A stretch of DNA of 30,652 nt from DASRHK01 sp035650495 (GTDB lineage Bacteria > Pseudomonadota > Gammaproteobacteria > Nevskiales > Nevskiaceae), in the NCBI GenBank assembly GCA_035650495.1, contig DASRHK010000184.1:1-30652 (forward strand), written 5' to 3'. The notes under the pieces were generated by a model that worked only from the letters and a program-made list of their open reading frames with translations, was not told the origin of the DNA and made no database searches. Numbering within the stretch: the stretch's first letter is position 1; each line of letters opens with the position of its first letter. The translations under genes were made by a program, and so were the position numbers. Below are positions 15,429-21,241 of this stretch, in pieces.

Positions 15429-16018
15429 GAGCGCTCGGGCGCTTGCTCATCGCGCTGCTGATCTCGTTGCCAGTCGTGGGCCGGGCGCAGGAATCCACGA
15501 CGCCGCCGCCGCAGGACAAGGTCAACGATCGCGCGATCCTCGCCGGCGACATCGTCACCGGCCTCATGCCCGTGCTCGCGTTCGGCAAAGCCTGGCTCGG
15601 CGAGAACGACAACCGCGGCATGAAGCAATGGATGTGGAGCACCGCGATCGACGAAGTCGTGTTGACCGCGGCGCGCGTCGGCTTCAACGAAACCAGCTGG
15701 GGCAAGCGCCCGAACGGCAACGCCTACGGCTTCCCTTCCGGTCACGCCGGCTTCCTCTATTCGCAGACGGCGTTCCTCCAGTACCGCTACGGCTGGACCT
15801 GGGGCGTGCCGTCATTCGTGGTCGCGACGGGCGTCAATTACATCCGCGTGCGCTACCACAAGCACCGCTGGCGCGACATCATCGCGGCCGGCGGCTTGTC
15901 GTACGCCTTGTCCTGGCCGGTGGTCTCGCGCTACGACGGAGGCGTGGTCATCACGCCGGTCGTCGAGCCGGGGGCGTGGGGCGTGCAGGTCGAGAAGACG
16001 TTCGGCGATCCGAAATAA
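15425..16018 (+). CDS. Secreted PAP2 superfamily phosphatase-like protein
   Basis: The 197-residue product has a signal peptide (MRALGRLLIALLISLPVVGRAQ) and a small PAP2 domain. Catalytic motif 2 (PSGH at 104-107) and motif 3 (Arg141-x5-His147-x3-Asp151, in RVRYHKHRWRD) are intact. Motif 1 keeps Arg95-Pro96 (GKRPNG), but the lysine normally seven residues earlier is Asn88. PAP2 enzymes remove phosphate from lipid phosphates such as undecaprenyl pyrophosphate, phosphatidic acid or lipid A, or act as haloperoxidases. It lacks the six transmembrane helices of membrane PAP2 enzymes, so it should be periplasmic or outer-membrane associated. It overlaps the DUF3943 gene by 4 bp and converges on lexA. 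Confidence 0.85.
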   Translation: MRALGRLLIALLISLPVVGRAQESTTPPPQDKVNDRAILAGDIVTGLMPVLAFGKAWLGENDNRGMKQWMWSTAIDEVVLTAARVGFNETSWGKRPNGNAYGFPSGHAGFLYSQTAFLQYRYGWTWGVPSFVVATGVNYIRVRYHKHRWRDIIAAGGLSYALSWPVVSRYDGGVVITPVVEPGAWGVQVEKTFGDPK

Positions 16019-16038
16019 AAAAACCGCTCCGGGAGCGG
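16017..16038 (-). terminator. Intrinsic terminator (distal) of lexA
   Basis: Read on the minus strand, CCGCTC-CCG-GAGCGG is followed at once by seven Ts (complement of the A-run 16017-16023). The A-run overlaps the PAP2 stop codon. It is the second of two terminators in series after lexA. Confidence 0.75.
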
Positions 16039-16062
16039 CCGCCTCGGCGACACCGCTGAAAT

Positions 16063-16090
16063 AAAAAACGGCTCCGATCTCTCGGAGCCG
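16063..16090 (-). terminator. Intrinsic terminator (proximal) of lexA
   Basis: Nine perfect pairs (CGGCTCCGA with TCGGAGCCG, loop of four) are followed on the minus strand by six Ts (16068-16063). It lies 29 bp after the lexA stop. Together with the distal copy it forms a near-repeat: each hairpin is preceded on the plus strand by GAAATAAAAAA. Confidence 0.85.
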
Positions 16091-16119
16091 AGGGTGAACG
16101 GCGCTGGGGTTTCGGGCAG

Positions 16120-16794
16120 TCAGCGCCGGGTGCGAATGAGTCCCGCGAGGATTCCTGCGATGCGGAACGGCGGACGATCCTGCGAATCCGGATCGACGTC
16201 GCCGAGATCGATCTCGATCGGCTTGTAGCGCGGATCGGCATTCTCGGATTTGAGCGTGATGCGATTGCCGCGGCGGTAGTAGCGCTTCAGCGTGACGGTG
16301 TCGGCGCTCGTGCGCTTCTCCGCGACCACTGCAGCGACGATGGTGCCGTTGTCGGCCTCTTCCTGCGCGTGGATCGCGACCAGATCGCCGTCGAGGATGC
16401 CGGCGTCGATCATCGACTCGCCGGCAACGCGATGAAGGAAATCGGCGCGCGGGCGGAACAGATCGGGATCGACGGTGACGTGCTCGTCGATGTTCTCGGG
16501 GGCGGTGATCGGCGTGCCGGCGGCGATACGGCCGATCAGCGGCAATTCGAATTGATACGCGAGCGCGCGCTGTGACTGCTCGAGCAGCCGGATGCCGCGC
16601 GAGCTGCCGCGCACGATCTGGATGTACCCCTTGGCTTCGATCGCACGCAGATGCGATTCGGCTGCGCTCGGCGAGCCGAAGCCGAACTCTTCGGCGATGT
16701 CCTGGCGCGTCGGCGGCATGCCAGAGCGGCGCAGGTGCTTCTGGATGAAGCTGAGGATCTCGGCCTGGCGGTCTGTGAGCTCGATTGGCGGCAT
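16120..16794 (-). CDS. lexA: SOS repressor LexA
   Basis: LexA represses DNA-damage genes and cleaves itself when RecA filaments form. The 224-residue product has the N-terminal winged helix (PTRQDIAEEFGFGSPSAAES, residues 28-47), the cleavage site Ala92-Gly93 (RIAAGTP), the nucleophile Ser127 (GESMIDAGI) and the general-base Lys170 (VTLKRYY). It is about 20 residues longer than the E. coli protein, with extra residues after the cleavage domain core. In the recognition helix the E. coli Asn41 and Glu45 are both serine here (S43, S47), which fits a somewhat different operator. The start ATG at 16794 gives the standard MxxxELTDRQAEIL. Two operator-like repeats lie 20-56 bp upstream, so autoregulation is expected. 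Confidence 0.96.
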   Translation of the reverse strand: MPPIELTDRQAEILSFIQKHLRRSGMPPTRQDIAEEFGFGSPSAAESHLRAIEAKGYIQIVRGSSRGIRLLEQSQRALAYQFELPLIGRIAAGTPITAPENIDEHVTVDPDLFRPRADFLHRVAGESMIDAGILDGDLVAIHAQEEADNGTIVAAVVAEKRTSADTVTLKRYYRRGNRITLKSENADPRYKPIEIDLGDVDPDSQDRPPFRIAGILAGLIRTRR

Positions 16795-16814
16795 GGCGGC
16801 AACTCCGGCCAGTT

Positions 16815-16832
16815 ACTGTATGGACATAGACT
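16815..16832. promoter_or_regulatory. Candidate LexA operator 1
   Basis: ACTGTATGGACATAGACT, with the flanking T and A, matches the E. coli SOS consensus TACTGTATATATATACAGTA at 15 of 20 places, including a perfect TACTGTAT left half. The right half reads AGAC instead of ACAG. TGGACA inside it resembles a -35 element for the plus-strand gene. Confidence 0.6.
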
Positions 16833-16850
16833 AGTGTATGGAATTACACT
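16833..16850. promoter_or_regulatory. Candidate LexA operator 2
   Basis: AGTGTA-TGGAAT-TACACT is a perfect 6-bp-arm palindrome and matches operator 1 at 14 of 18 places in the same orientation, directly adjoining it. Read on the minus strand, TGGACA just outside it is a possible lexA -35, so binding here would block lexA transcription. Confidence 0.6.
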
Positions 16851-16884
16851 TGTCCAGCCCCAGCCAAGAAACCGGAGTCCTGCG

Positions 16885-17157
16885 ATGACCGCCGCCGCCC
16901 GCGAACTGCTCTTCCCCGCGACCGCTCCCGCTCGCGCGCTCGCGCCGTCACGCGCCCTGAAGCCGCGCCGCCGCGCTTATCGCCGCGGCGAGTTCGGCCG
17001 GCCCAAGTTCGTCGAGCTCGATCCGCAGATCGCGCCCGCCGGCCGCGAGGCGAAATTCTGGGAGCGCTACGCGATCCCGTGCGGCATCGGCGCGTTCTGG
17101 ATCGTCTTCGTGGCTTCCAACTGGGATTCGCTCGGCAAGGTCTTCGGCTTGACCTGA
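16885..17157 (+). CDS. Small one-helix membrane protein divergent from lexA
   Basis: I do not recognise this 90-residue protein. The N-terminal 60 residues are basic and alanine/proline rich (RALKPRRRAYRRGEFGRPKF), followed by FWERYA and one membrane helix at about 63-77 (AIPCGIGAFWIVFVA), with a short C-terminal tail. The positive-inside rule puts the basic part in the cytoplasm. A Shine-Dalgarno (CCGGAG) precedes the ATG at 16885, and third codon positions are almost all G or C as in real genes here. It shares a 90-bp intergenic region with lexA that contains two LexA-like operators, so SOS induction is a reasonable inference. SOS-induced one-helix proteins that block division (SidA in Caulobacter) are a functional analogy only; no sequence similarity is claimed. 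Confidence 0.7.
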   Translation: MTAAARELLFPATAPARALAPSRALKPRRRAYRRGEFGRPKFVELDPQIAPAGREAKFWERYAIPCGIGAFWIVFVASNWDSLGKVFGLT

Positions 17158-17321
17158 CGCTGCTCCATCTTCTGGAACGCGATCAGCAGCCATAGCCAGG
17201 CTGCGAGCACGGAGAAGATCAGCAGGAGCGGCGCCCAGATCAGCACCGACAATTCCGACGGCACGATGCCGCTCGTGCCCGCGTCGGTGACTGCTACGAC
17301 AACCGGTGTCATCGCGTCCAT
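17067..17321 (-). CDS. Small one-helix membrane protein, overlaps the neighbour tail to tail
   Basis: This is an unrecognised 84-residue protein. One strong membrane helix lies at about 25-49 (SVLIWAPLLLIFSVLAAWLW), preceded by a short, slightly acidic N-terminus and followed by a basic, glutamine-rich tail (FQKMEQRQVKPK). ATG at 17321 has the Shine-Dalgarno TTTGGGAG at good spacing, which is why I prefer it to an ATG at 17348. Its last 91 bp are antisense to the membrane helix of the plus-strand gene ending at 17157, so at least one of the two frames may not be translated to its full length. Two CRP-like sites lie 76-124 bp upstream, next to a crp-like gene on the same strand. Function is unknown; a small subunit of a membrane complex would fit the shape. 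Confidence 0.55.
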   Translation of the reverse strand: MDAMTPVVVAVTDAGTSGIVPSELSVLIWAPLLLIFSVLAAWLWLLIAFQKMEQRQVKPKTLPSESQLEATKTIQNAPMPHGIA

Positions 17322-17396
17322 CTGGCTCTCCCAAACCTGGCCCTTCATGGGCCGGGTTCAGGAGACCAGTTCTGCATCGAGCGCTCAACGACGCAC

Positions 17397-17445
17397 TGTG
17401 AGCTGGCTCGCACTTCCCGCAGGTGCGACTGTGAGCCAGCCCGCA
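17397..17445. promoter_or_regulatory. Pair of CRP-like sites 33 bp apart
   Basis: TGTGA-GCTGGC-TCGCA (17397-17412) matches the CRP pattern TGTGA-N6-TCACA at nine of ten places; TGTGA-GCCAGC-CCGCA (17430-17445) matches at eight. Their 33-bp spacing is about three helical turns. They lie between the crp-like gene's stop and the small membrane protein on the minus strand. Caution: GCTGGCTCGCAC (17402-17413) can also pair with GTGC (17424-17427) and GAGCCAGC (17433-17440), so the segment may instead be a hairpin ending crp. Confidence 0.4.
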
Positions 17446-17465
17446 ATTCCGTCGGAAACCGCTTT

Positions 17466-18110
17466 CTAGCTCGAAGTGAGCGCCGAAGCCGGGACGGTGA
17501 TCGTCTTGCCGCGCACGCTGATGCGCCCCGCCTTGGCGAAGTCCTTCAGGATCATTCCGGCGAGCTCGCGCGAGCAGCCGGCGAGCTTGCCGAGATCCTG
17601 CCGCGTGATGCGCAGCGTGCGCGTGTCGCCGCGCGCGTCGATGTTCGCGGCCATGTCCTTCAGCACGATCCACATGCGATCCGCCGCGTGCAGCGCGGGC
17701 ATCTCCGCGAGTCGGTGGTTCACCGTGCGCAGCCGATGCGCGAGCTGGCCCGCGAGCTCGAGCCACAGGCTCGGATATTTGCGGGTGAGCTCCACGAACG
17801 GCTCGTAGCCGATCTCGAGCAGCGCGCAGTCGGATGCGGTCTTGATCATCGCGCTGCGCGCCTCGACGCCGGGGAACAGGCACATCTCGCCGAAGAAGTC
17901 GCCGGGATACAGATAGGCGAGCAGCAGATCCGGATCGCGCGGGCTCGCGTAGCGCACCGCGACCAAGCCGGAAACGATGAGATAGAGATGCCCGGGCTTC
18001 GAGCCTTCCTCGATCACCACGCGGTTCTTCGGCAGATCGCGATGGCGCGCGAGCTTGAACAGCTCGCGGAATCCGGGATCGCGGCTGACCCGATCGAAGT
18101 TGGTGGTCAT
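17466..18110 (-). CDS. Crp/Fnr family transcriptional regulator, CRP-like
   Basis: The 214-residue product has CRP architecture: a cyclic-nucleotide-binding beta-roll at about 15-125 with YPGDFFGEMCLFPG and the phosphate-binding Arg85-Ser86 (EARSA), the long dimer helix, and a C-terminal winged helix (ITRQDLGKLAGCSRELAGMI) whose CSRE matches the DNA-reading residues of E. coli CRP. The third DNA-contact arginine is Met here, and the Thr127/Ser128 contacts to cAMP are Val130/Asn131, so cAMP dependence is doubtful. No FNR-type cysteines are seen, so it is not an iron-sulfur sensor. ATG at 18110 is used; an upstream extension to 18200 runs inside glmS and looks unrelated. It lies 10 bp after glmS and is probably cotranscribed. 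Confidence 0.85.
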   Translation of the reverse strand: MTTNFDRVSRDPGFRELFKLARHRDLPKNRVVIEEGSKPGHLYLIVSGLVAVRYASPRDPDLLLAYLYPGDFFGEMCLFPGVEARSAMIKTASDCALLEIGYEPFVELTRKYPSLWLELAGQLAHRLRTVNHRLAEMPALHAADRMWIVLKDMAANIDARGDTRTLRITRQDLGKLAGCSRELAGMILKDFAKAGRISVRGKTITVPASALTSS

Positions 18111-18120
18111 GCGCTCAAGG

Positions 18121-19956
18121 CTATTCGACCGTGACCGACTTCGCCAGATTGCGCGGTTGGTCGACGTCGGTGCCGCGCAGCACCGCGGTGTGGTACGCAA
18201 GGAGCTGCAGCGGCACGGTGTAGACCAGCGGCGCCTGCAGCGCCTCGATGTGCTCGGGCATCAGCAGGACCTCGATCCCGGGCTCGCTCTTGAAGCCCGT
18301 ACTCGGATCGGCGAACACGTAGAGCTGTCCGCCGCGCGCGCGCACTTCCTGCAGGTTCGACTTCAACTTCTCGAGCAGCGTGTTGTTCGGCGCCACCGCG
18401 ACGACGGGCATGTCGGCGTCGACCAGCGCGAGCGGACCGTGCTTGAGCTCGCCGGCCGCGTAGGCCTCGGCGTGGATGTAGGAGATCTCCTTGAGCTTGA
18501 GCGCGCCTTCCATCGCGACCGGGAACGTCGGGCCGCGGCCGAGGAACAGCGCGTGGTGCTTGTCCTTGAACGCTTGCGCCCACGCCTTGATCTGCGGCTC
18601 GAGCTTCAGCGTGTGCTCGACCTGCTCCGGCACGTGCGCCATCTGCTTCACGAAGCGGCGCAGCAGCGCCGGCTCCATGCCGTTGTGACGCGCGAGCGCG
18701 CCGCCGAGCAATCCGAGCGCCGCGAGCTGCGTGGTGAACGCTTTTGTCGATGCGACGCCGACTTCCGGGCCGGCGCGCGTCATCAGCACCATGTCCGACT
18801 CGCGCACCAGCGACGACTCGGGCACGTTGCAGATCGCGGCTGTCGCGACGTAGCCGAGCTTCTTCGCCTCGCGCAGCGCGGCGAGCGTATCAGCCGTTTC
18901 ACCTGACTGCGAGATCGCAAGGAACAGCGTTCCCGGCGGAACCACGGGTCGCCGATAGCGATATTCGCTCGCGACCTCGACGGAGCACGGCAGCCGCGCG
19001 CCCTGCTCGATGTAATAGCGAGCGATGAGACCGGCGTGATAGCTCGTGCCGCACGCGACGATGTGCACGCCCTTCACCATCGGCAGCACGTCTTTCGCGC
19101 GCGGGCCGAGCGCGGCCTCGAGGATGTGATCGCCGGCGATGCGCTCGTTCAACGTATCGGCGATCGCACGCGGCTGCTCGAAGATCTCCTTCTGCATGTA
19201 GTGCGCGTACTCGCCGCGCTCGACCGCGTCGGCGGAGAGCTTGGACTCGTGCACCTTGCGGATGACGGCCTTGCCGGCGCGGTCGTAGATCTTCACGCCT
19301 TCACGACGCACGTCGGCGAGCTCGCCTTCCTCGAGGAACTGGAAGCGCCGCGTCACCGGCAGCAGCGCCTGCACGTCGGAGGCGACGAAGTTCTCGCCCT
19401 CGCCCAGGCCGACGACGAGCGGGCTCGCGATGCGCGCGGCGATGATGCGATCGGGCGTCTGCGCGTCGAGCACGACGATCGCGTAGGCGCCTTCGAGCTT
19501 GCGCACGGCCTGCTGGACGGCGGTGGTGAGATCAGCCCCCGCCTTGACGTTCTCGTAGATCAGATGCGCGACGACTTCGGTGTCGGTCTCGGACGAGAAC
19601 TTCACGCCACGGCTCTGCAGCTCGCTCTTGAGCTCGACGTGGTTCTCGATGATGCCGTTGTGGATCACCGCGATGCGCCCGCCGGACACATGCGGATGCG
19701 CGTTGGCTTCGGTGACGCCGCCGTGGGTCGCCCAGCGCGAGTGCGCGATGCCGACCTTCCCCGCGTGCGGCTGCGCCTTGAGCTTCTCGTCGAGGCGCAC
19801 GACCTTGCCGACCGCGCGCGTGAGCCCGAGCTTGCCGCTGGCCTCGATCACCGCAACGCCGGTGGAGTCGTAGCCGCGATACTCGAGGCGGCGCAGGCCT
19901 TCGATCAGGATACCGACGACGTCGCGATCGGCGACCGCGCCGACGATGCCGCACAT
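18121..19956 (-). CDS. glmS: Glutamine-fructose-6-phosphate aminotransferase GlmS
   Basis: GlmS makes glucosamine-6-phosphate from fructose-6-phosphate and glutamine, the first step to UDP-GlcNAc for peptidoglycan and LPS. The 611-residue product is full length. The amidotransferase domain begins MCGIVGAV with the catalytic Cys2 and has RRLEYRGYDSTGVAV and AHSRWATHGGVTE. Two SIS sugar-isomerase domains follow (CGTSYHAGLIARYY, SQSGETADTLAAL, STKAFTTQ, AEAYAAGELKHGPLAL), and it ends AKSVTVE. The start is fixed by Cys2. A perfect hairpin covers the leader just before the start codon, and the only Shine-Dalgarno-like AGG is within it. It acts with GlmU, encoded two genes upstream in the same direction. 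Confidence 0.97.
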   Translation of the reverse strand: MCGIVGAVADRDVVGILIEGLRRLEYRGYDSTGVAVIEASGKLGLTRAVGKVVRLDEKLKAQPHAGKVGIAHSRWATHGGVTEANAHPHVSGGRIAVIHNGIIENHVELKSELQSRGVKFSSETDTEVVAHLIYENVKAGADLTTAVQQAVRKLEGAYAIVVLDAQTPDRIIAARIASPLVVGLGEGENFVASDVQALLPVTRRFQFLEEGELADVRREGVKIYDRAGKAVIRKVHESKLSADAVERGEYAHYMQKEIFEQPRAIADTLNERIAGDHILEAALGPRAKDVLPMVKGVHIVACGTSYHAGLIARYYIEQGARLPCSVEVASEYRYRRPVVPPGTLFLAISQSGETADTLAALREAKKLGYVATAAICNVPESSLVRESDMVLMTRAGPEVGVASTKAFTTQLAALGLLGGALARHNGMEPALLRRFVKQMAHVPEQVEHTLKLEPQIKAWAQAFKDKHHALFLGRGPTFPVAMEGALKLKEISYIHAEAYAAGELKHGPLALVDADMPVVAVAPNNTLLEKLKSNLQEVRARGGQLYVFADPSTGFKSEPGIEVLLMPEHIEALQAPLVYTVPLQLLAYHTAVLRGTDVDQPRNLAKSVTVE

Positions 19957-19964
19957 GTGGAGCC

Positions 19965-19986
19965 CCGGACCTGGAAAGAGGTCCGG
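19965..19986 (-). promoter_or_regulatory. Hairpin in the glmS leader
   Basis: CCGGACCT pairs perfectly with AGGTCCGG around a six-base loop (CTTTCC on the minus strand). It ends 8 bases before the glmS ATG and begins 8 bases after the S8 protease stop. The run after it on the minus strand (GGCTCCAC) is not U-rich, so it is not an ordinary terminator for the protease. It could hide the glmS ribosome-binding site. On the plus strand it would be followed by CTATTTT, but no plus gene is here. Confidence 0.55.
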
Positions 19987-19994
19987 CTATTTTA

Positions 19995-21131
19995 TCAGCG
20001 GCGCTGCCGTCGCCAGATCGTTGCGAACAGTGCGGGCAGCATCAGGAACCAGAGCGTCATCCCGTCGAGGGCGCCGCCGCCGGAAGAGCCTCCGCCCGAA
20101 CCGCCGGAGGAAGACGGCGACGAGCCGCCGCCGGAGCTCGAGCCGCTGCCTTGCGTCGGCGGCAGCGGCAACGTGTCGGCCATCTGAACGGCGAGCACCG
20201 CATCGAGACCTTCGGCATCGTACGCCTGCGGCGACGACAGGATCTTCGCCACGTCGCCCGGCGAGAGATTCGGATTCGCGGCGATCACCATCGCGGCGAC
20301 CGCGGAGGCGACCGCAGTCGCGAACGAGCTGCCGGTCACGCCGGCCCAATCCGGAATCGGCGCGAGCGGCGTGCCGGACGGCATCACCGTGAACAGGTTG
20401 GTGCCGGGCGCCGGGATGATCGGCATCGGCTCGCTGGTGATCGGCAGGCTCTTCGCCGCCGAAGCGGTGACGACGCCGACGATGCCCGAGAGACCGGCCA
20501 TCGACTGCGAGATCTGCGGCGTGCTTTCGCCGAGCGCCGTGATGACGATCGAGCCGGCCTCGTTCGCCTGCCGGATCGCATCGACGAGTCCGGGATCGTT
20601 CATGTTCGACATCACGTACGACACGTTGATCACCGCGGCGCGCTCCGGCGAAGCCAGTCCGTAGTCGTTGCGGATGCCGGCCGCGTAAAGGATGCCCTGG
20701 CGCAGCAGGTTGCTGTCGGTCTGCCCGCTCGAATCGGCGCAGCAGATCTTCACGGGCAGGATGCGCGCGCTCGGATACACGGCGCGCGGCCAGATCGACA
20801 GCAGCGGATCGCCGGTGATGATGCCGGCGACCGCGGTGCCATGCGTGTAGAGGACGGAGTCGGTCATCTTCAGCCCGACGTCGACGCCGCCGGTGAAGAC
20901 GTTGTAGCCGGGGACGAGCTTCGTCACCAGCGACGGATGCAGGACCTCGAAGCTCGTGTCGAGCACCGCGACCAGCGGCGAGGCGCTCGACGGCAGCAGC
21001 GCTGCTGCGGCAATCGCGCGCAGGCTGGTGATCTCGGCGCCGATCGGCTTCTCCGCTTTCGCGGCGAAGCTCGACAGCAGAAGGAGAGCGGGCACAAAAA
21101 AACGGCCATGAGGCCGCAGGAAAGAGGGCAT
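19995..21131 (-). CDS. Secreted S8 (subtilisin-like) serine peptidase with GlyGly-CTERM-like tail
   Basis: The 378-residue product has a signal peptide (hydrophobic FFVPALLLLSSFAAKA). The S8 catalytic triad is Asp58 (AVLDTS), His97 (THGTAVAGI) and Ser269 (VTGSSFATAVASAVAAM). A glycine/serine linker (about 332-353) leads to a C-terminal helix (MTLWFLMLPALFATIW) and RRQRR. Gly-rich stretch, single helix and basic end are the pattern of GlyGly-CTERM sorting signals, which rhombosortase processes in some Gammaproteobacteria. The oxyanion-hole Asn of subtilisins (AAGN) appears to be Glu202 (ALGES), so activity may be changed or lost. Start ATG 21131 has an AGGTG Shine-Dalgarno. It lies between glmU and glmS, which usually adjoin; its substrate is unknown. 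Confidence 0.88.
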   Translation of the reverse strand: MPSFLRPHGRFFVPALLLLSSFAAKAEKPIGAEITSLRAIAAAALLPSSASPLVAVLDTSFEVLHPSLVTKLVPGYNVFTGGVDVGLKMTDSVLYTHGTAVAGIITGDPLLSIWPRAVYPSARILPVKICCADSSGQTDSNLLRQGILYAAGIRNDYGLASPERAAVINVSYVMSNMNDPGLVDAIRQANEAGSIVITALGESTPQISQSMAGLSGIVGVVTASAAKSLPITSEPMPIIPAPGTNLFTVMPSGTPLAPIPDWAGVTGSSFATAVASAVAAMVIAANPNLSPGDVAKILSSPQAYDAEGLDAVLAVQMADTLPLPPTQGSGSSSGGGSSPSSSGGSGGGSSGGGALDGMTLWFLMLPALFATIWRRQRR

Positions 21132-21203
21132 CGGAGCACCTGCAAGGGACCTGCGTATTTCACGTCAGTGCAAGTCCTGTGCTCAGTGGTACAAAGCTCA
21201 CGA

Positions 21204-21221
21204 GCGCCGGAAAACCGGCGC
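21204..21221. terminator. Hairpin between glmU and the S8 protease gene
   Basis: Seven perfect pairs, GCGCCGG and CCGGCGC, close an AAAA loop (TTTT on the minus strand). It lies 20 bp after the glmU stop on the minus strand. No U-tract follows, so it is a weak terminator or a processing stem; glmS and the protease may need a separate promoter in the remaining 70 bp, where I see none that is convincing. Confidence 0.4.
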
Positions 21222-21241
21222 GATGCCTGTCGGTAATTCCT

